NCBI GenBank assembly: GCA_021324755.1
Contig: JAJPIL010000007.1
Location: forward strand, 62,001-126,000
Origin: Pseudomonadota bacterium
GTDB taxonomy: Bacteria; Desulfobacterota; Binatia; Binatales; Binataceae
Reading direction: 5' to 3'
DNA: 64,000 nt
The notes under the pieces are model-generated. The model was not told the origin of the DNA. It saw nothing but the letters and a program-made list of their open reading frames with translations, and made no database searches. Below are positions 35,115 to 43,283 of this stretch, piece after piece (the stretch's first letter is position 1; each line of letters opens with the position of its first letter). Both the position numbers and the translations under genes were made by a program.

Positions 35115-36407
35115 ATGAAGACGATTGCCGTGGTGGGCACACAATGGGGCGACGAGGGCAAGGGAAAAATCGTCGACCTTCTCGCTGCTGATGCCGATAT
35201 AGTGGTTCGCTTTCAGGGGGGTAACAACGCGGCGCATACGCTGGTAGTCGACGGCAAGAAATTTGTGGTGCGGCTCGTACCGGCCGGTGCGCTCCATCCC
35301 GGCAAAATCTGCGTGATCGGCCCCGGTACGGTCGTGGATCCTTTCGCTCTGGTGGAGGAGATCGACAGCTTAAAGGCTTGTGCCAACTTCGATGATAGCA
35401 GGATCAAATTGAGCTACGACGCACATCTGGTGATGCCCTACCACCGCGCGATCGATCGCGCACGCGAAGCTTCCCTCGGCAAAAACGCGATCGGCACGAC
35501 CGGTTTCGGAATCGGACCAGCTTATGAAGACAAAGCGGCACGCTCAGGCCTGCGCTTTGCCGACCTGCTCGATTTCCGCAGCTTCCGTCAAAAACTCGAG
35601 CGCAACCTCGCCGAAAAAAATCGCTACCTCAAAGCCGTTTTGAAGGTCGAGCCAGTTTCATCGGACGACCTTATAAAGGCGATACAAAGGGTGCGGCGCC
35701 GGCTCCTTCCATACCTGTGCGACACGACCGAATATCTGTCGAAGGCACTAAAAGAGGGAAAACGTGTGCTGTTCGAGGGTGCTCACGGCACGATGCTCGA
35801 TATCGACTACGGCACCTATCCGTTCGTTACGTCATCCAGTTGTATTGCTGGCGCGGTCTTTGCTGGAAGCGGGCTTCCGCCGCGATGTTTGGACGCGGTA
35901 ATCGGAATTACCAAGGCATACGCGACGCGCGTCGGAGCGGGACCCTTCCCCACAGAGATAAAAAGCAAACTTGGGGAACGCTTGCGTGAAGAGGGCGGCG
36001 AGTACGGTAGCGCCACCCATCGACCTCGCCGCATCGGCTGGTTCGACGCTGTGTTGACCCGTCGGGCGGTTTATCTCAATGGCGCTTCGGAGTTGGCGGT
36101 GACCAAGCTGGACGTGCTAACGGGGATCGATCCTCTTCGCATTTGCGTCGCCTACGAATTGAAAGGTCAGCGTGTGGAAGAGCTTTCGTTAAGTGCCGCT
36201 CGGCTCGACAAAATAAAGCCGATTTACGAGGAAATGCCAGGATGGCACGAGCCACTAGCGCAGGCGCGGACCTTCTCGGAGCTGCCGTTGAACGCTCGTC
36301 GTTACGTTGAGAGAATTTGCGAACTGAGCCGCGCCAGATTGAGCATGATCGGCGTAGGCGCCGCCCGCGATCAGGTGATCGTTATTCGAAATCCTTTCAG
36401 AGAGTAA
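35115..36407 (+). CDS. purA: Adenylosuccinate synthetase
   Basis: Converts IMP, aspartate and GTP to adenylosuccinate, the first committed step to AMP. The N-terminal GTQWGDEGKGKIVDLL and NNAAHTLVVDG are diagnostic, followed by GTTGFGIGPAYEDK and the SSSCIAGAVFAGSGLPP region. The length of 430 residues is standard. It is transcribed rightward after serA with a 76-base gap. A purine gene next to serine-biosynthesis genes is common but may be chance. Confidence 0.97.
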   Translation: MKTIAVVGTQWGDEGKGKIVDLLAADADIVVRFQGGNNAAHTLVVDGKKFVVRLVPAGALHPGKICVIGPGTVVDPFALVEEIDSLKACANFDDSRIKLSYDAHLVMPYHRAIDRAREASLGKNAIGTTGFGIGPAYEDKAARSGLRFADLLDFRSFRQKLERNLAEKNRYLKAVLKVEPVSSDDLIKAIQRVRRRLLPYLCDTTEYLSKALKEGKRVLFEGAHGTMLDIDYGTYPFVTSSSCIAGAVFAGSGLPPRCLDAVIGITKAYATRVGAGPFPTEIKSKLGERLREEGGEYGSATHRPRRIGWFDAVLTRRAVYLNGASELAVTKLDVLTGIDPLRICVAYELKGQRVEELSLSAARLDKIKPIYEEMPGWHEPLAQARTFSELPLNARRYVERICELSRARLSMIGVGAARDQVIVIRNPFRE

Positions 36408-36442
36408 ACACAGTTGCGCGCGACGGCGCAGGCGAATTGTGT
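36408..36442. terminator. Hairpin between convergent purA and arnD
   Basis: ACACAGTT (36408-36415) can pair with AATTGTGT (36435-36442), with a further GCGC/GCGC segment inside. It starts exactly at the purA stop, between two convergent genes. There is no strong T-run on either strand, so termination by it alone is doubtful. Confidence 0.3.
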
Positions 36443-36458
36443 CGCTTGGTCATTATGC

Positions 36459-37391
36459 TCATGCCGCTTGGGGAGCTTCGCCCTCCGAGCCTTGCACCGA
36501 CACCCATCCGGCGCGCCCCTCTATGAAGCCGCGCTCCACGCTGCACACAGGAGTGGAGCGGGGGTCTATTTCTCGAGCCAATTCGTCGAGGCGCAAAAAA
36601 CGCGCATTTAGTTTTTTGAGCCCGCGAATCAGTCCCCTCAATACTTCATTGTATGGTCCGCCCTCGACTTCGGCGTGAACCGTATGGACGTTCGGCAGGT
36701 GAGTCGTCACCAGCCTCAGGTAGTAGGCGACGATGTCGCTTGAGTTGCGCAAGCCACGCCGTCCGACGATCTCGTCCAAGGTAGGCATCGTGCTAGGAAT
36801 CTCCAGGAATTCCAAGATCTCTCCGCCCACACGACACCGGTAAGGTCTGCGCCCTCGCGTATTGCTTTGATAGTGTAAGCGGAACTGACTGAGAACCTTG
36901 AGGGCTAAATCATTGACGCGCCAGCCTGGAGCGGCAAAACTCGAGCTTTGCCGGCCAAAGATCCTGCGGTAAACCTCAAAGGCGCGCTCCAATTCAAGTT
37001 CGATTTCTTCCTCCGCAAGTGTTTCGATTTCGTCTTGCCAGCGCACGTGATCGAATCCGTGGATCCCTACCTCGAATCCGCGGTCGGCGAGTTCCCGCAG
37101 TAATGCAGGAAAGGCAGGCCCGATCGGACGCGCCGGTAGCAAAGTGCCCGAAAGTATCGTGCGAAGACCGTATAGGGCAACCGCTCTGGTTCGCACCATC
37201 TTGCGCAAAAAACCAGGGTTGCGAAACATGCGCCTCAGCGCTTTACCAGAGTTGTCCGGCCCCATAGCGACAAAGAAGCTTGCCGTCACCTTCTCTTCCT
37301 CGAACAAGCGTGCTAGCGCCGGTGCGCCATATTTGAGGCCATCGTGGGTGCAGACGTCTACTTTGAGTGCTATTCGCGGTGCTATCTGCAA
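36459..37391 (-). CDS. arnD: ArnD-like deformylase for lipid A aminoarabinose
   Basis: NodB-fold deacetylase that removes the formyl group from undecaprenyl-phosphate-L-Ara4FN at the inner membrane. Similarity to ArnD runs the whole length: SFFVAMGPDNSGKALRR, FEVGIHGFDHVRWQ (His111, His115), SFAAPGWRVND, and VHTVHAEVEGGPYNEVL. The first metal-binding segment reads KVDVCTHDG, whereas I recall RIDVDT in E. coli ArnD, so one acidic residue is a cysteine (Cys14). The only in-frame start is TTG at 37391. It is separated from the rest of the cassette by 260 bases. Confidence 0.87.
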   Translation of the reverse strand: MQIAPRIALKVDVCTHDGLKYGAPALARLFEEEKVTASFFVAMGPDNSGKALRRMFRNPGFLRKMVRTRAVALYGLRTILSGTLLPARPIGPAFPALLRELADRGFEVGIHGFDHVRWQDEIETLAEEEIELELERAFEVYRRIFGRQSSSFAAPGWRVNDLALKVLSQFRLHYQSNTRGRRPYRCRVGGEILEFLEIPSTMPTLDEIVGRRGLRNSSDIVAYYLRLVTTHLPNVHTVHAEVEGGPYNEVLRGLIRGLKKLNARFLRLDELAREIDPRSTPVCSVERGFIEGRAGWVSVQGSEGEAPQAA

Positions 37392-37652
37392 AGACTAAGC
37401 CCGAGTGATCTTAATTACGCTTCCCACATCGAAGGCGAGATAGAGTGGTGTAACTACATACCGTAACGCTCAATAGCGGAGAACCATGGCTGAGGCGTCC
37501 GCACCGCGTCTAAGTAGATGCGCTCCCCAGAGCGCGACGGTCAGCCCGTCGGGAACAGTTTCCCGGATGTTCGCAGACAGGTTGCAAATTCAACGAAATT
37601 GCAACCCGAAAGTAGCTCACGACTTTTGCGCCTGAGAAAATTTGCTCGTCGG

Positions 37653-38621
37653 CTATGATTGCCTGTATTCCTTTCGGAACCATTCAATCGTGCGCCTTAA
37701 ACCTTCTTCAAGCGAAACTCTAGGTACTACGCCAAGTAACGTTCGCATCTTGGTCGTGTCGGGGACGCGCCGCGGGATATCCTCGTAGCCTGGCCCGTAA
37801 ACTTCTTCTTGGTTTACAAAGCGAATACGCGACTTCGAGGGACCGAACAATTTGAGCATCAATTGCGCAAACTCAAGAATGCTCGTCTCCTCTTCGGTGC
37901 CGACGTTGATCACTTCACCGTTGACTTCCGGTCGAAGTCCGGCTTGGACCATAGCCTCTACCGCGTCGCTGACGTAGGTAAAACATCGAGTCTGCCGGCC
38001 GTCTCCCACAATTGTCAAGTCGGCGCCTCGCAGCAGTTGACCCATGAAAATCGTGAAGACGCGGCCGACGTCCACATGGTCCAGACGAGGGCCATACACA
38101 TTGAAAAACCTAAGCACGGTCACAGGAAGACCCATCCGATGATAGGCGAAGCAGAAGTGCTCCCCCACGGCCTTCGAGGTTGCGTAACACCAGCGGTCTA
38201 CGGTTGTGGCACCAAGCACCCTGTCGTCATTCTCGCGCCACGGCACTTTCGGATTACGCCCATAGACTTCCGAGGTCGAGCCGAAAATGACACGCCTGTT
38301 GTACTTGTAGGCCGCTTTAAGGACGTTCTGCGTGCCATTGACGTTTACATTCAGTGTTTCGTAAGGATCCGCCACATAGTGCTCAACGCCCACCACCGCC
38401 GCCAGATGATAGACCAGGTCGACCTTTGACGTAAGACCGTCGAGAAGTTCCAAGTTGAAAATCGAATCATGGATGTAGTGAAACGCAGGTTCGCCCAGCA
38501 AATGACGAACTTTGGCGATCGACCCTGTGTCGAGCACGTAAACCTCGTGGCCGCGAGCAATTAGCGCGTCCGAAAGGTGACTGCCGAGAAAACCTGCGCC
38601 TCCGGTGATCAGTACCCGCAT
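37653..38621 (-). CDS. ArnA dehydrogenase/decarboxylase domain as a separate protein
   Basis: NAD-dependent extended SDR that corresponds to the C-terminal half of ArnA, the UDP-glucuronate C4'' decarboxylase. It has 322 residues with the Rossmann loop GGAGFLGSHL (7-16), catalytic YxxxK in CYATSK, and STSEVYGRN, identical over STSEVYG to the ArnA active site. The segment FFNVYGPRLDHVDVGR resembles ArnA FNWMGPRLDN, and YGPGYEDIPRR resembles YGKGYQDVEHR. A UDP-xylose synthase-type enzyme is the alternative. Its neighbours (formyltransferase, arnC, arnT, arnD) favour the Ara4N pathway. It starts 15 bases after the formyltransferase gene. Confidence 0.82.
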   Translation of the reverse strand: MRVLITGGAGFLGSHLSDALIARGHEVYVLDTGSIAKVRHLLGEPAFHYIHDSIFNLELLDGLTSKVDLVYHLAAVVGVEHYVADPYETLNVNVNGTQNVLKAAYKYNRRVIFGSTSEVYGRNPKVPWRENDDRVLGATTVDRWCYATSKAVGEHFCFAYHRMGLPVTVLRFFNVYGPRLDHVDVGRVFTIFMGQLLRGADLTIVGDGRQTRCFTYVSDAVEAMVQAGLRPEVNGEVINVGTEEETSILEFAQLMLKLFGPSKSRIRFVNQEEVYGPGYEDIPRRVPDTTKMRTLLGVVPRVSLEEGLRRTIEWFRKEYRQS

Positions 38622-38636
38622 CTTACTTACTACGCT

Positions 38637-39602
38637 CTATTTAAGCCTTGCGTTTAAAAGGTCTTGCCCCAGCACGGTCTGAGGGCAGCCCTCCTCGCCT
38701 CCCTCGGGCTGGATTGACAGAAGCCGAACGCTCCCTTGGCCGGCTGCAACTTCGACCGTTCCGTCTGAACAGTGTTCGATGATCTCGCCCGGCTCGCCCA
38801 GACGGTTCGTCTCGTCCGCAACACGCGCCGCCCACACGAATATTTTGCGTTCGTCGAGAAAGCAAAATGCTCCCGGATATGGATGGGTTACAGCACGCAC
38901 CAGGTTGAAAATTCTCCGCGCTGGCCAGCTCCAGTCAATTCGGCCGTCTTCGGGCGTTCTGCGTCCGAAATAACTTGCACGCCGAGGGTCTTGCGGATAA
39001 CGTGGCGCGGTTCCGTCAACGATTCGCGGATGCCAGTAACGGAGCAAATCGGCCCCCTTGGCGACCAGCTTTTGGTATAAAGTGAAGGCCGTATCGTCGT
39101 CGGCAATATCTACCGCCTCTTGAGCCACGATGTCACCGGCGTCGGCCTTGGCTACCATATGGTGTAGTGTAACACCAGTGCGCTTCTCTCCGTTGACCAA
39201 CACCCAATTCACGGGCGCGCGACCTCGATAAGCGGGTAGCAGAGAGCCGTGCACATTGAAGGCCCCGATGCGGGCGAGCTTCAACACGCTCTCGGGAAGT
39301 AGTCTCCGATAGTAGAAAGAGTAAATAATGTCGGGTCTAAGTTTTTCCACGAGCTCGACCCACGCCGGATCGAATTCGTCCGAGCGATACACCGGCACGC
39401 CATTTTCGGCAGCAAGTTCAGCGCAAGACCTCCACCAGATCACCTCTTGCGGATCGTCCGGATGAGTAAACAGGGCTTTTACTGAAGCTCCCAGATCGAA
39501 CAAGACTTTCAAACATGCGTAACCCATCTCATGGTACGCAAAAACAACGCAGGATGCGTCTTTAACCCGTCGCTCCACGGCTAATGTTCTCGAGTACGAC
39601 AA
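38637..39602 (-). CDS. ArnA formyltransferase domain as a separate protein
   Basis: Corresponds to the N-terminal half of ArnA, which formylates UDP-L-Ara4N using N10-formyltetrahydrofolate. It has 321 residues. Conserved segments are VVFAYHEMGYACLKVL, the catalytic triad region FNVHGSLLPAYRGRAPVNWVL (Asn, His, and Asp further on), and HHMVAKADAGDIVAQ. The TTG at 39602 lies 8 bases after the arnC stop; a GTG at 39578 (MERRVKDAS) is an equally possible start. Gene order formyltransferase then decarboxylase is the same as in the fused ArnA of enterobacteria. Confidence 0.87.
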   Translation of the reverse strand: MSYSRTLAVERRVKDASCVVFAYHEMGYACLKVLFDLGASVKALFTHPDDPQEVIWWRSCAELAAENGVPVYRSDEFDPAWVELVEKLRPDIIYSFYYRRLLPESVLKLARIGAFNVHGSLLPAYRGRAPVNWVLVNGEKRTGVTLHHMVAKADAGDIVAQEAVDIADDDTAFTLYQKLVAKGADLLRYWHPRIVDGTAPRYPQDPRRASYFGRRTPEDGRIDWSWPARRIFNLVRAVTHPYPGAFCFLDERKIFVWAARVADETNRLGEPGEIIEHCSDGTVEVAAGQGSVRLLSIQPEGGEEGCPQTVLGQDLLNARLK

Positions 39603-39610
39603 CGCGTTGG

Positions 39611-40624
39611 CTATGTGCCACTTTCAGAGCAGTCTTTGTGCTCGAGCCCGTTCTGGTACACTGTGCGCACGATGTATGTGGGGCGATGGCGAACTTCCTG
39701 GTAAATGCGGCCAACGTATTCACCGATGAGGCCCAACGCCAGAAACAAGAAGCCTATGAAGAAGAATAGCACCGCAAACAAAGTCCATACGGCACCTTCC
39801 TGTTGGGGACCGTATAAAATGCGGTGTATAGCAAGAAACCCGGCAAATGCGGTGTCGACGACGAAGATCGCAAGCCCTATCATGCTGACTAACTGGATCG
39901 GCGCCAACGAGAAGCCGGTAATCAAGTTGAGGCTGAGCTTGGCTAGACCCCGAAAATTGTACTTCGACTCGCCAGCAGCTCGTTGGTCATGCGCCACGGG
40001 TATTTCCGCGACGTGTTTTGCAAAGCTTGCAGCCAACGCGGGAATAAAGGCCGCTTTTTCGTCGCATTTGACCACGGTATCCACGATATGTCGGCGATAG
40101 GCCCGCAGCATGCAGCCGTAATCGTGCATCGGCACACCGACTATCAGCGAGGTAATCTTGTTATGAAGTCGCGAAGCCCATCGCCTGTAGAATTTGTCAT
40201 GTCGCTCGGTACGCCATCCGCCAACGACGTCGTTGCCTTGGTCGATAGCTTCGAGCAAACGCGGTATTTCTTCTGGCGGATTTTGCAAGTCCGCGTCCAA
40301 CGTAATCACAATTTCGCCCCTACTTTCTCTGAAGCCAGCCAATATCGCGGAATGCTGGCCGAAGTTGCGGGCGAGCTCGACCACTTTGACGCGTGGCTCT
40401 CGTCGAGCGAGCTCGCGCAGGAAATTCAACGAGCCGTCGGTCGAGCCGTCGTCTACAAATATCACCTCCCAATCGCGGTCAAGTTTTCGCAAAACCGCAC
40501 TCAATCGTTCCCATAGCGCTGGGAGGTTAACTGCCTCGTTATAAATCGGGGCCACGACCGAAAGCGTCGCCACATCGGTATGCGCTGCCTTCGCCGCAGC
40601 CGCGGGTTTGCTCGCTAAAGCCAT
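39611..40624 (-). CDS. arnC: ArnC-like undecaprenyl-phosphate aminoarabinose transferase
   Basis: Inner-membrane GT2 glycosyltransferase that moves L-Ara4FN from UDP to undecaprenyl phosphate. Features are SVVAPIYNEAVNLPAL, VDDGSTDGSL and the DxD TLDADLQNPPEEIP. Two C-terminal membrane helices follow (about 232-262 and 270-300). This is the ArnC/dolichyl-phosphate mannose synthase architecture; specificity for aminoarabinose is inferred from its neighbours. The ATG is at 40624, 337 residues. The arnT gene lies 255 bases upstream, so arnC may have its own promoter. Confidence 0.87.
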   Translation of the reverse strand: MALASKPAAAAKAAHTDVATLSVVAPIYNEAVNLPALWERLSAVLRKLDRDWEVIFVDDGSTDGSLNFLRELARREPRVKVVELARNFGQHSAILAGFRESRGEIVITLDADLQNPPEEIPRLLEAIDQGNDVVGGWRTERHDKFYRRWASRLHNKITSLIVGVPMHDYGCMLRAYRRHIVDTVVKCDEKAAFIPALAASFAKHVAEIPVAHDQRAAGESKYNFRGLAKLSLNLITGFSLAPIQLVSMIGLAIFVVDTAFAGFLAIHRILYGPQQEGAVWTLFAVLFFFIGFLFLALGLIGEYVGRIYQEVRHRPTYIVRTVYQNGLEHKDCSESGT

Positions 40625-40763
40625 TTTCTATCTTTTCTATTTGCGCGTTTTCCTTATGGCATATCAACCGCCTGTCGGCAATCTCCTTCTTTTACGGCCG
40701 CTTTTTGCCGTCGGTCGGCTCTGTGCGCGCATTTCTAATAGCTCGCAAGCCGACATAGGTTGC

Positions 40764-40782
40764 CTTCCCAAGCAGTGGGAAG
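40764..40782. repeat. Perfect 7-bp inverted repeat in the arnT-arnC gap
   Basis: CTTCCCA, spacer AGCAG, TGGGAAG: a perfect 7-bp stem with a 5-base loop, 140 bases upstream of arnC. No T-run follows on either strand, so it is more like an operator or an mRNA hairpin than a terminator. A 10-bp palindrome GTTACGTAAC sits at 40,841-40,850 in the same gap. Confidence 0.4.
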
Positions 40783-40879
40783 TTAGTAGGCCTGCTTACT
40801 CGTAGGTAGCGAATCACGTCCCGGCTAGCGAAGAAAGTTAGTTACGTAACGAGCGATATTTGCCCTCGGCTTCAACGAG

Positions 40880-42658
40880 CTATCTACCATCATTTGGTAG
40901 ACTTATATCCGCCGAGGGCTCTGTGTCGCCTCGGTTTGAAAGCGCTATCATTTGTCCTTCTGCACCGATTATTTGTGGCGCAGGTGAGGAGAGCAGCGCT
41001 GTCAGTTTTGCCCGGTCGCGGCGATCCGCCACCACTATAAGGCATCGCTGCGATTCCCATATAGACTTAAGTTCCGAGTCGTTCGTTATGAAAGTCCCAG
41101 CCGCGTCGGGCGACCAGCTGAAGGGCGTGAGCTCGCCGCGGTAGCCTACGATGACTTCTCGAGCTCCAGTGTAAAAAGGAAGCGACTGTACGAAGCGGCG
41201 GTAAGATGCGAGCATGCATCCGGCCTTAAGCCGCCTGCTTATCGCGCGGGCAAGAGTACGATAAGAACCCAATGGCGCTGCATCCTGGCGCGCTTTTATT
41301 AACATGGTCATTGTAATGCTTGCGCTAAGAATGATGCCAAGCATTGCCAGCCGCTTTCTCTCGTATGTCAGTCCTGCGGCGAAAACGCCACCTAACGCTA
41401 ATGTAGACACGGCGAGCGCCAGGTCTCGCGCAACTTGCGCAAGCGGGCGAAGCTCGCAGACTTTCTCAAATGCTCTATAAAGGAGTAGTGCAACATTAAG
41501 AGCCTTCAAGTGCAAATGCTCTCGGGCGCAGGTAGTAAATCCGATTGCGACTGAAGCAGCAAGCAACGCTACAGCGCAGTTTGCAATCGCCGCAGCGAAC
41601 AGAAGTCGGCGCGAAAAAGCGCAGGGCGCCTCCAAGACGGCAACCATCCCTCTTGCAGCCAGGATAGCCAGCGCAGGCATCGCGGGAAGCACATACGAAC
41701 CCAACTTGGAGCGACTTGCAGAGAAAAAAATTATGACCCAAGCCGCCCACAGCAACAGGAAGTCAACCGCGTCTTTTTGATTGGCGTCTGACTCCTTTCG
41801 TGACGCAACCACAGCAATCGGTATGAACATTGTCCAGGGCCACAGGCCGCCGATTGCAACCAACGGCAAAAACCATACGCCCCATTGATGTTCAGTGTTG
41901 TATAGGTACCGGTAGACATGCTCGTGAAGCAGAAAGAATTGGAGAAAGCCAGGATTGCGCAAAGAGACGAGCACGAACCACGGCGCAACGATTACGCTGA
42001 AGACCGCTAGACTCGGTATCCATGGGATTTCCTTAAGTCGGCGGGCATTGCCCTTAAGGAGCGCAAACCCAAGACCGATTGCAGCGATTAAGAAGGGCGC
42101 AATCGGGCCTTTGGTCAAGGTCCCCAAAGCCGCCGCAATCGAGCTTGCCAATAGCAACGCTAGCGCACGCGGTGAAGAGAAGCGCTTTTCCCTCCATGCG
42201 AGGTACCATAGAGCAAGGCCTGTGGTCACGAAGAAGGCGAGTGCCGGATCGAGCGTCAAGAATCTGCTAAACCCGAAAAACAAAGGACTTGAGCCAAGAC
42301 AAAGTGCGGTCAGGAGTCCCGCCCGTGCGCCAAACATCGCTTCGCTCAGTGCTGCGCTAATAACAAGCTGCCCGACGCTGAAGCAGGCCGCCGGTAATCG
42401 TGCAGAAAACTCGTTGACTCCCAAAAACCGAATCGAGGCAGCCGTAAGCCAATACATCAGAGGCGGCTTTTCAAAATAGCGAACCCAGTCGTCCCGAGGC
42501 GTGACATAGTCGCCCCGAACCAGCATCTCCCGCGCAATTTCCCCATAGCGGCCTTCGTCAGGCTCCCACAGCGCCGGTTTGCCTAATCCCGTTAGGCAAA
42601 CGACCGCGCCTATTGCCGCTACTAGCACGAGGCGCTGCCATCGGTGCCAGTTACTCAT
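40880..42658 (-). CDS. arnT: ArnT-like lipid A aminoarabinose transferase (GT83)
   Basis: Integral membrane glycosyltransferase that attaches L-Ara4N to lipid A phosphates from undecaprenyl phosphate on the periplasmic face. It has 592 residues and about 12 hydrophobic segments. The N-terminal LWEPDEGRYGEIAREML and DDWVRYFEKPPLMYWL are the GT-C/GT83 signature with the catalytic acidic residues. A hairpin TCTACCA/TGGTAGA (40,883-40,901) coincides with the last codons. Other PMT-family transferases look similar, but the arn genes downstream support ArnT. The product would give cationic lipid A and polymyxin resistance. Confidence 0.87.
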   Translation of the reverse strand: MSNWHRWQRLVLVAAIGAVVCLTGLGKPALWEPDEGRYGEIAREMLVRGDYVTPRDDWVRYFEKPPLMYWLTAASIRFLGVNEFSARLPAACFSVGQLVISAALSEAMFGARAGLLTALCLGSSPLFFGFSRFLTLDPALAFFVTTGLALWYLAWREKRFSSPRALALLLASSIAAALGTLTKGPIAPFLIAAIGLGFALLKGNARRLKEIPWIPSLAVFSVIVAPWFVLVSLRNPGFLQFFLLHEHVYRYLYNTEHQWGVWFLPLVAIGGLWPWTMFIPIAVVASRKESDANQKDAVDFLLLWAAWVIIFFSASRSKLGSYVLPAMPALAILAARGMVAVLEAPCAFSRRLLFAAAIANCAVALLAASVAIGFTTCAREHLHLKALNVALLLYRAFEKVCELRPLAQVARDLALAVSTLALGGVFAAGLTYERKRLAMLGIILSASITMTMLIKARQDAAPLGSYRTLARAISRRLKAGCMLASYRRFVQSLPFYTGAREVIVGYRGELTPFSWSPDAAGTFITNDSELKSIWESQRCLIVVADRRDRAKLTALLSSPAPQIIGAEGQMIALSNRGDTEPSADISLPNDGR

Positions 42659-43283
42659 TTCGCCAACGGCTTGTCCGGAAATCGACCTTCATGAGGTAAA
42701 AAATCGGCCCAGAACAAGTCTTCCTGGTCATACGTTTACCTAGCTCGTACCCTTTATGGTATGACCTATGAGGAGAGCCGTAATCAAAGCCTACGAGTAT
42801 CCGTCTCACCCACTAGCTATCAGCTTTTGGATAGCTTTTCCTTTTTTATCAAACGTTAGGCGTCCCACTTGAGTTAATTGTTTTAGTTAAAGCTATCGTT
42901 TCTTGGCAGTTTAGCCCTGGTGATCTCGCTCGGTTAGTCTGAATAAAGGTGAGGCCCGATCTATGTGCTCAGAAGGTGCGTTCGTTTTAGGCCTGTTTTT
43001 GAGCTTTCAGTCAAACATCGCCAGCGAACGCTCGCCATAAAGCAAAGCCGCGACCCCTAAGATCGGTGAAAAAGGTTTGCACGTCAAGCTCGAAGCTCGC
43101 AGTGGCGCTTGCAGACCGTGCGACTTCGTACTAACTCAGGAAAAAGGCGAATGAGCAACGCCTTCGTTGGCGTGCGGGTTCACTCCGCCCATGGAAGGGT
43201 GTTTTCTCGTTCCCTAAGAAACTTCGATCGTGTTGCCCTCCAAAGGTGGCGCGGGCTTTACACACATTACTTAGGAGGGTGTC
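42659..43283. other. Intergenic region between divergent arnT and mmsA
   Basis: A 625-base gap without a credible gene; the short frames here lack any recognisable domain. It must hold promoters for arnT (leftward) and mmsA (rightward), but I see no clear hexamer pairs. A GCAAAGCC-containing stretch near 43,040-43,050 faintly recalls a c-di-GMP-I riboswitch core; see the rejected list. The mmsA ribosome site AGGAGGGTGTC lies at the right end. Confidence 0.5.

Noticed and set aside
43010-43070. Possible c-di-GMP-I (GEMM) riboswitch: TCAAAC, an imperfect hairpin, then AGCAAAGCC
   Set aside because: The invariant GGCAAACC is missing, the stem has two C-C mismatches, and the second helical domain is absent. 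GCAAAGCC alone is expected by chance in 64 kb. A covariance-model search would settle it.
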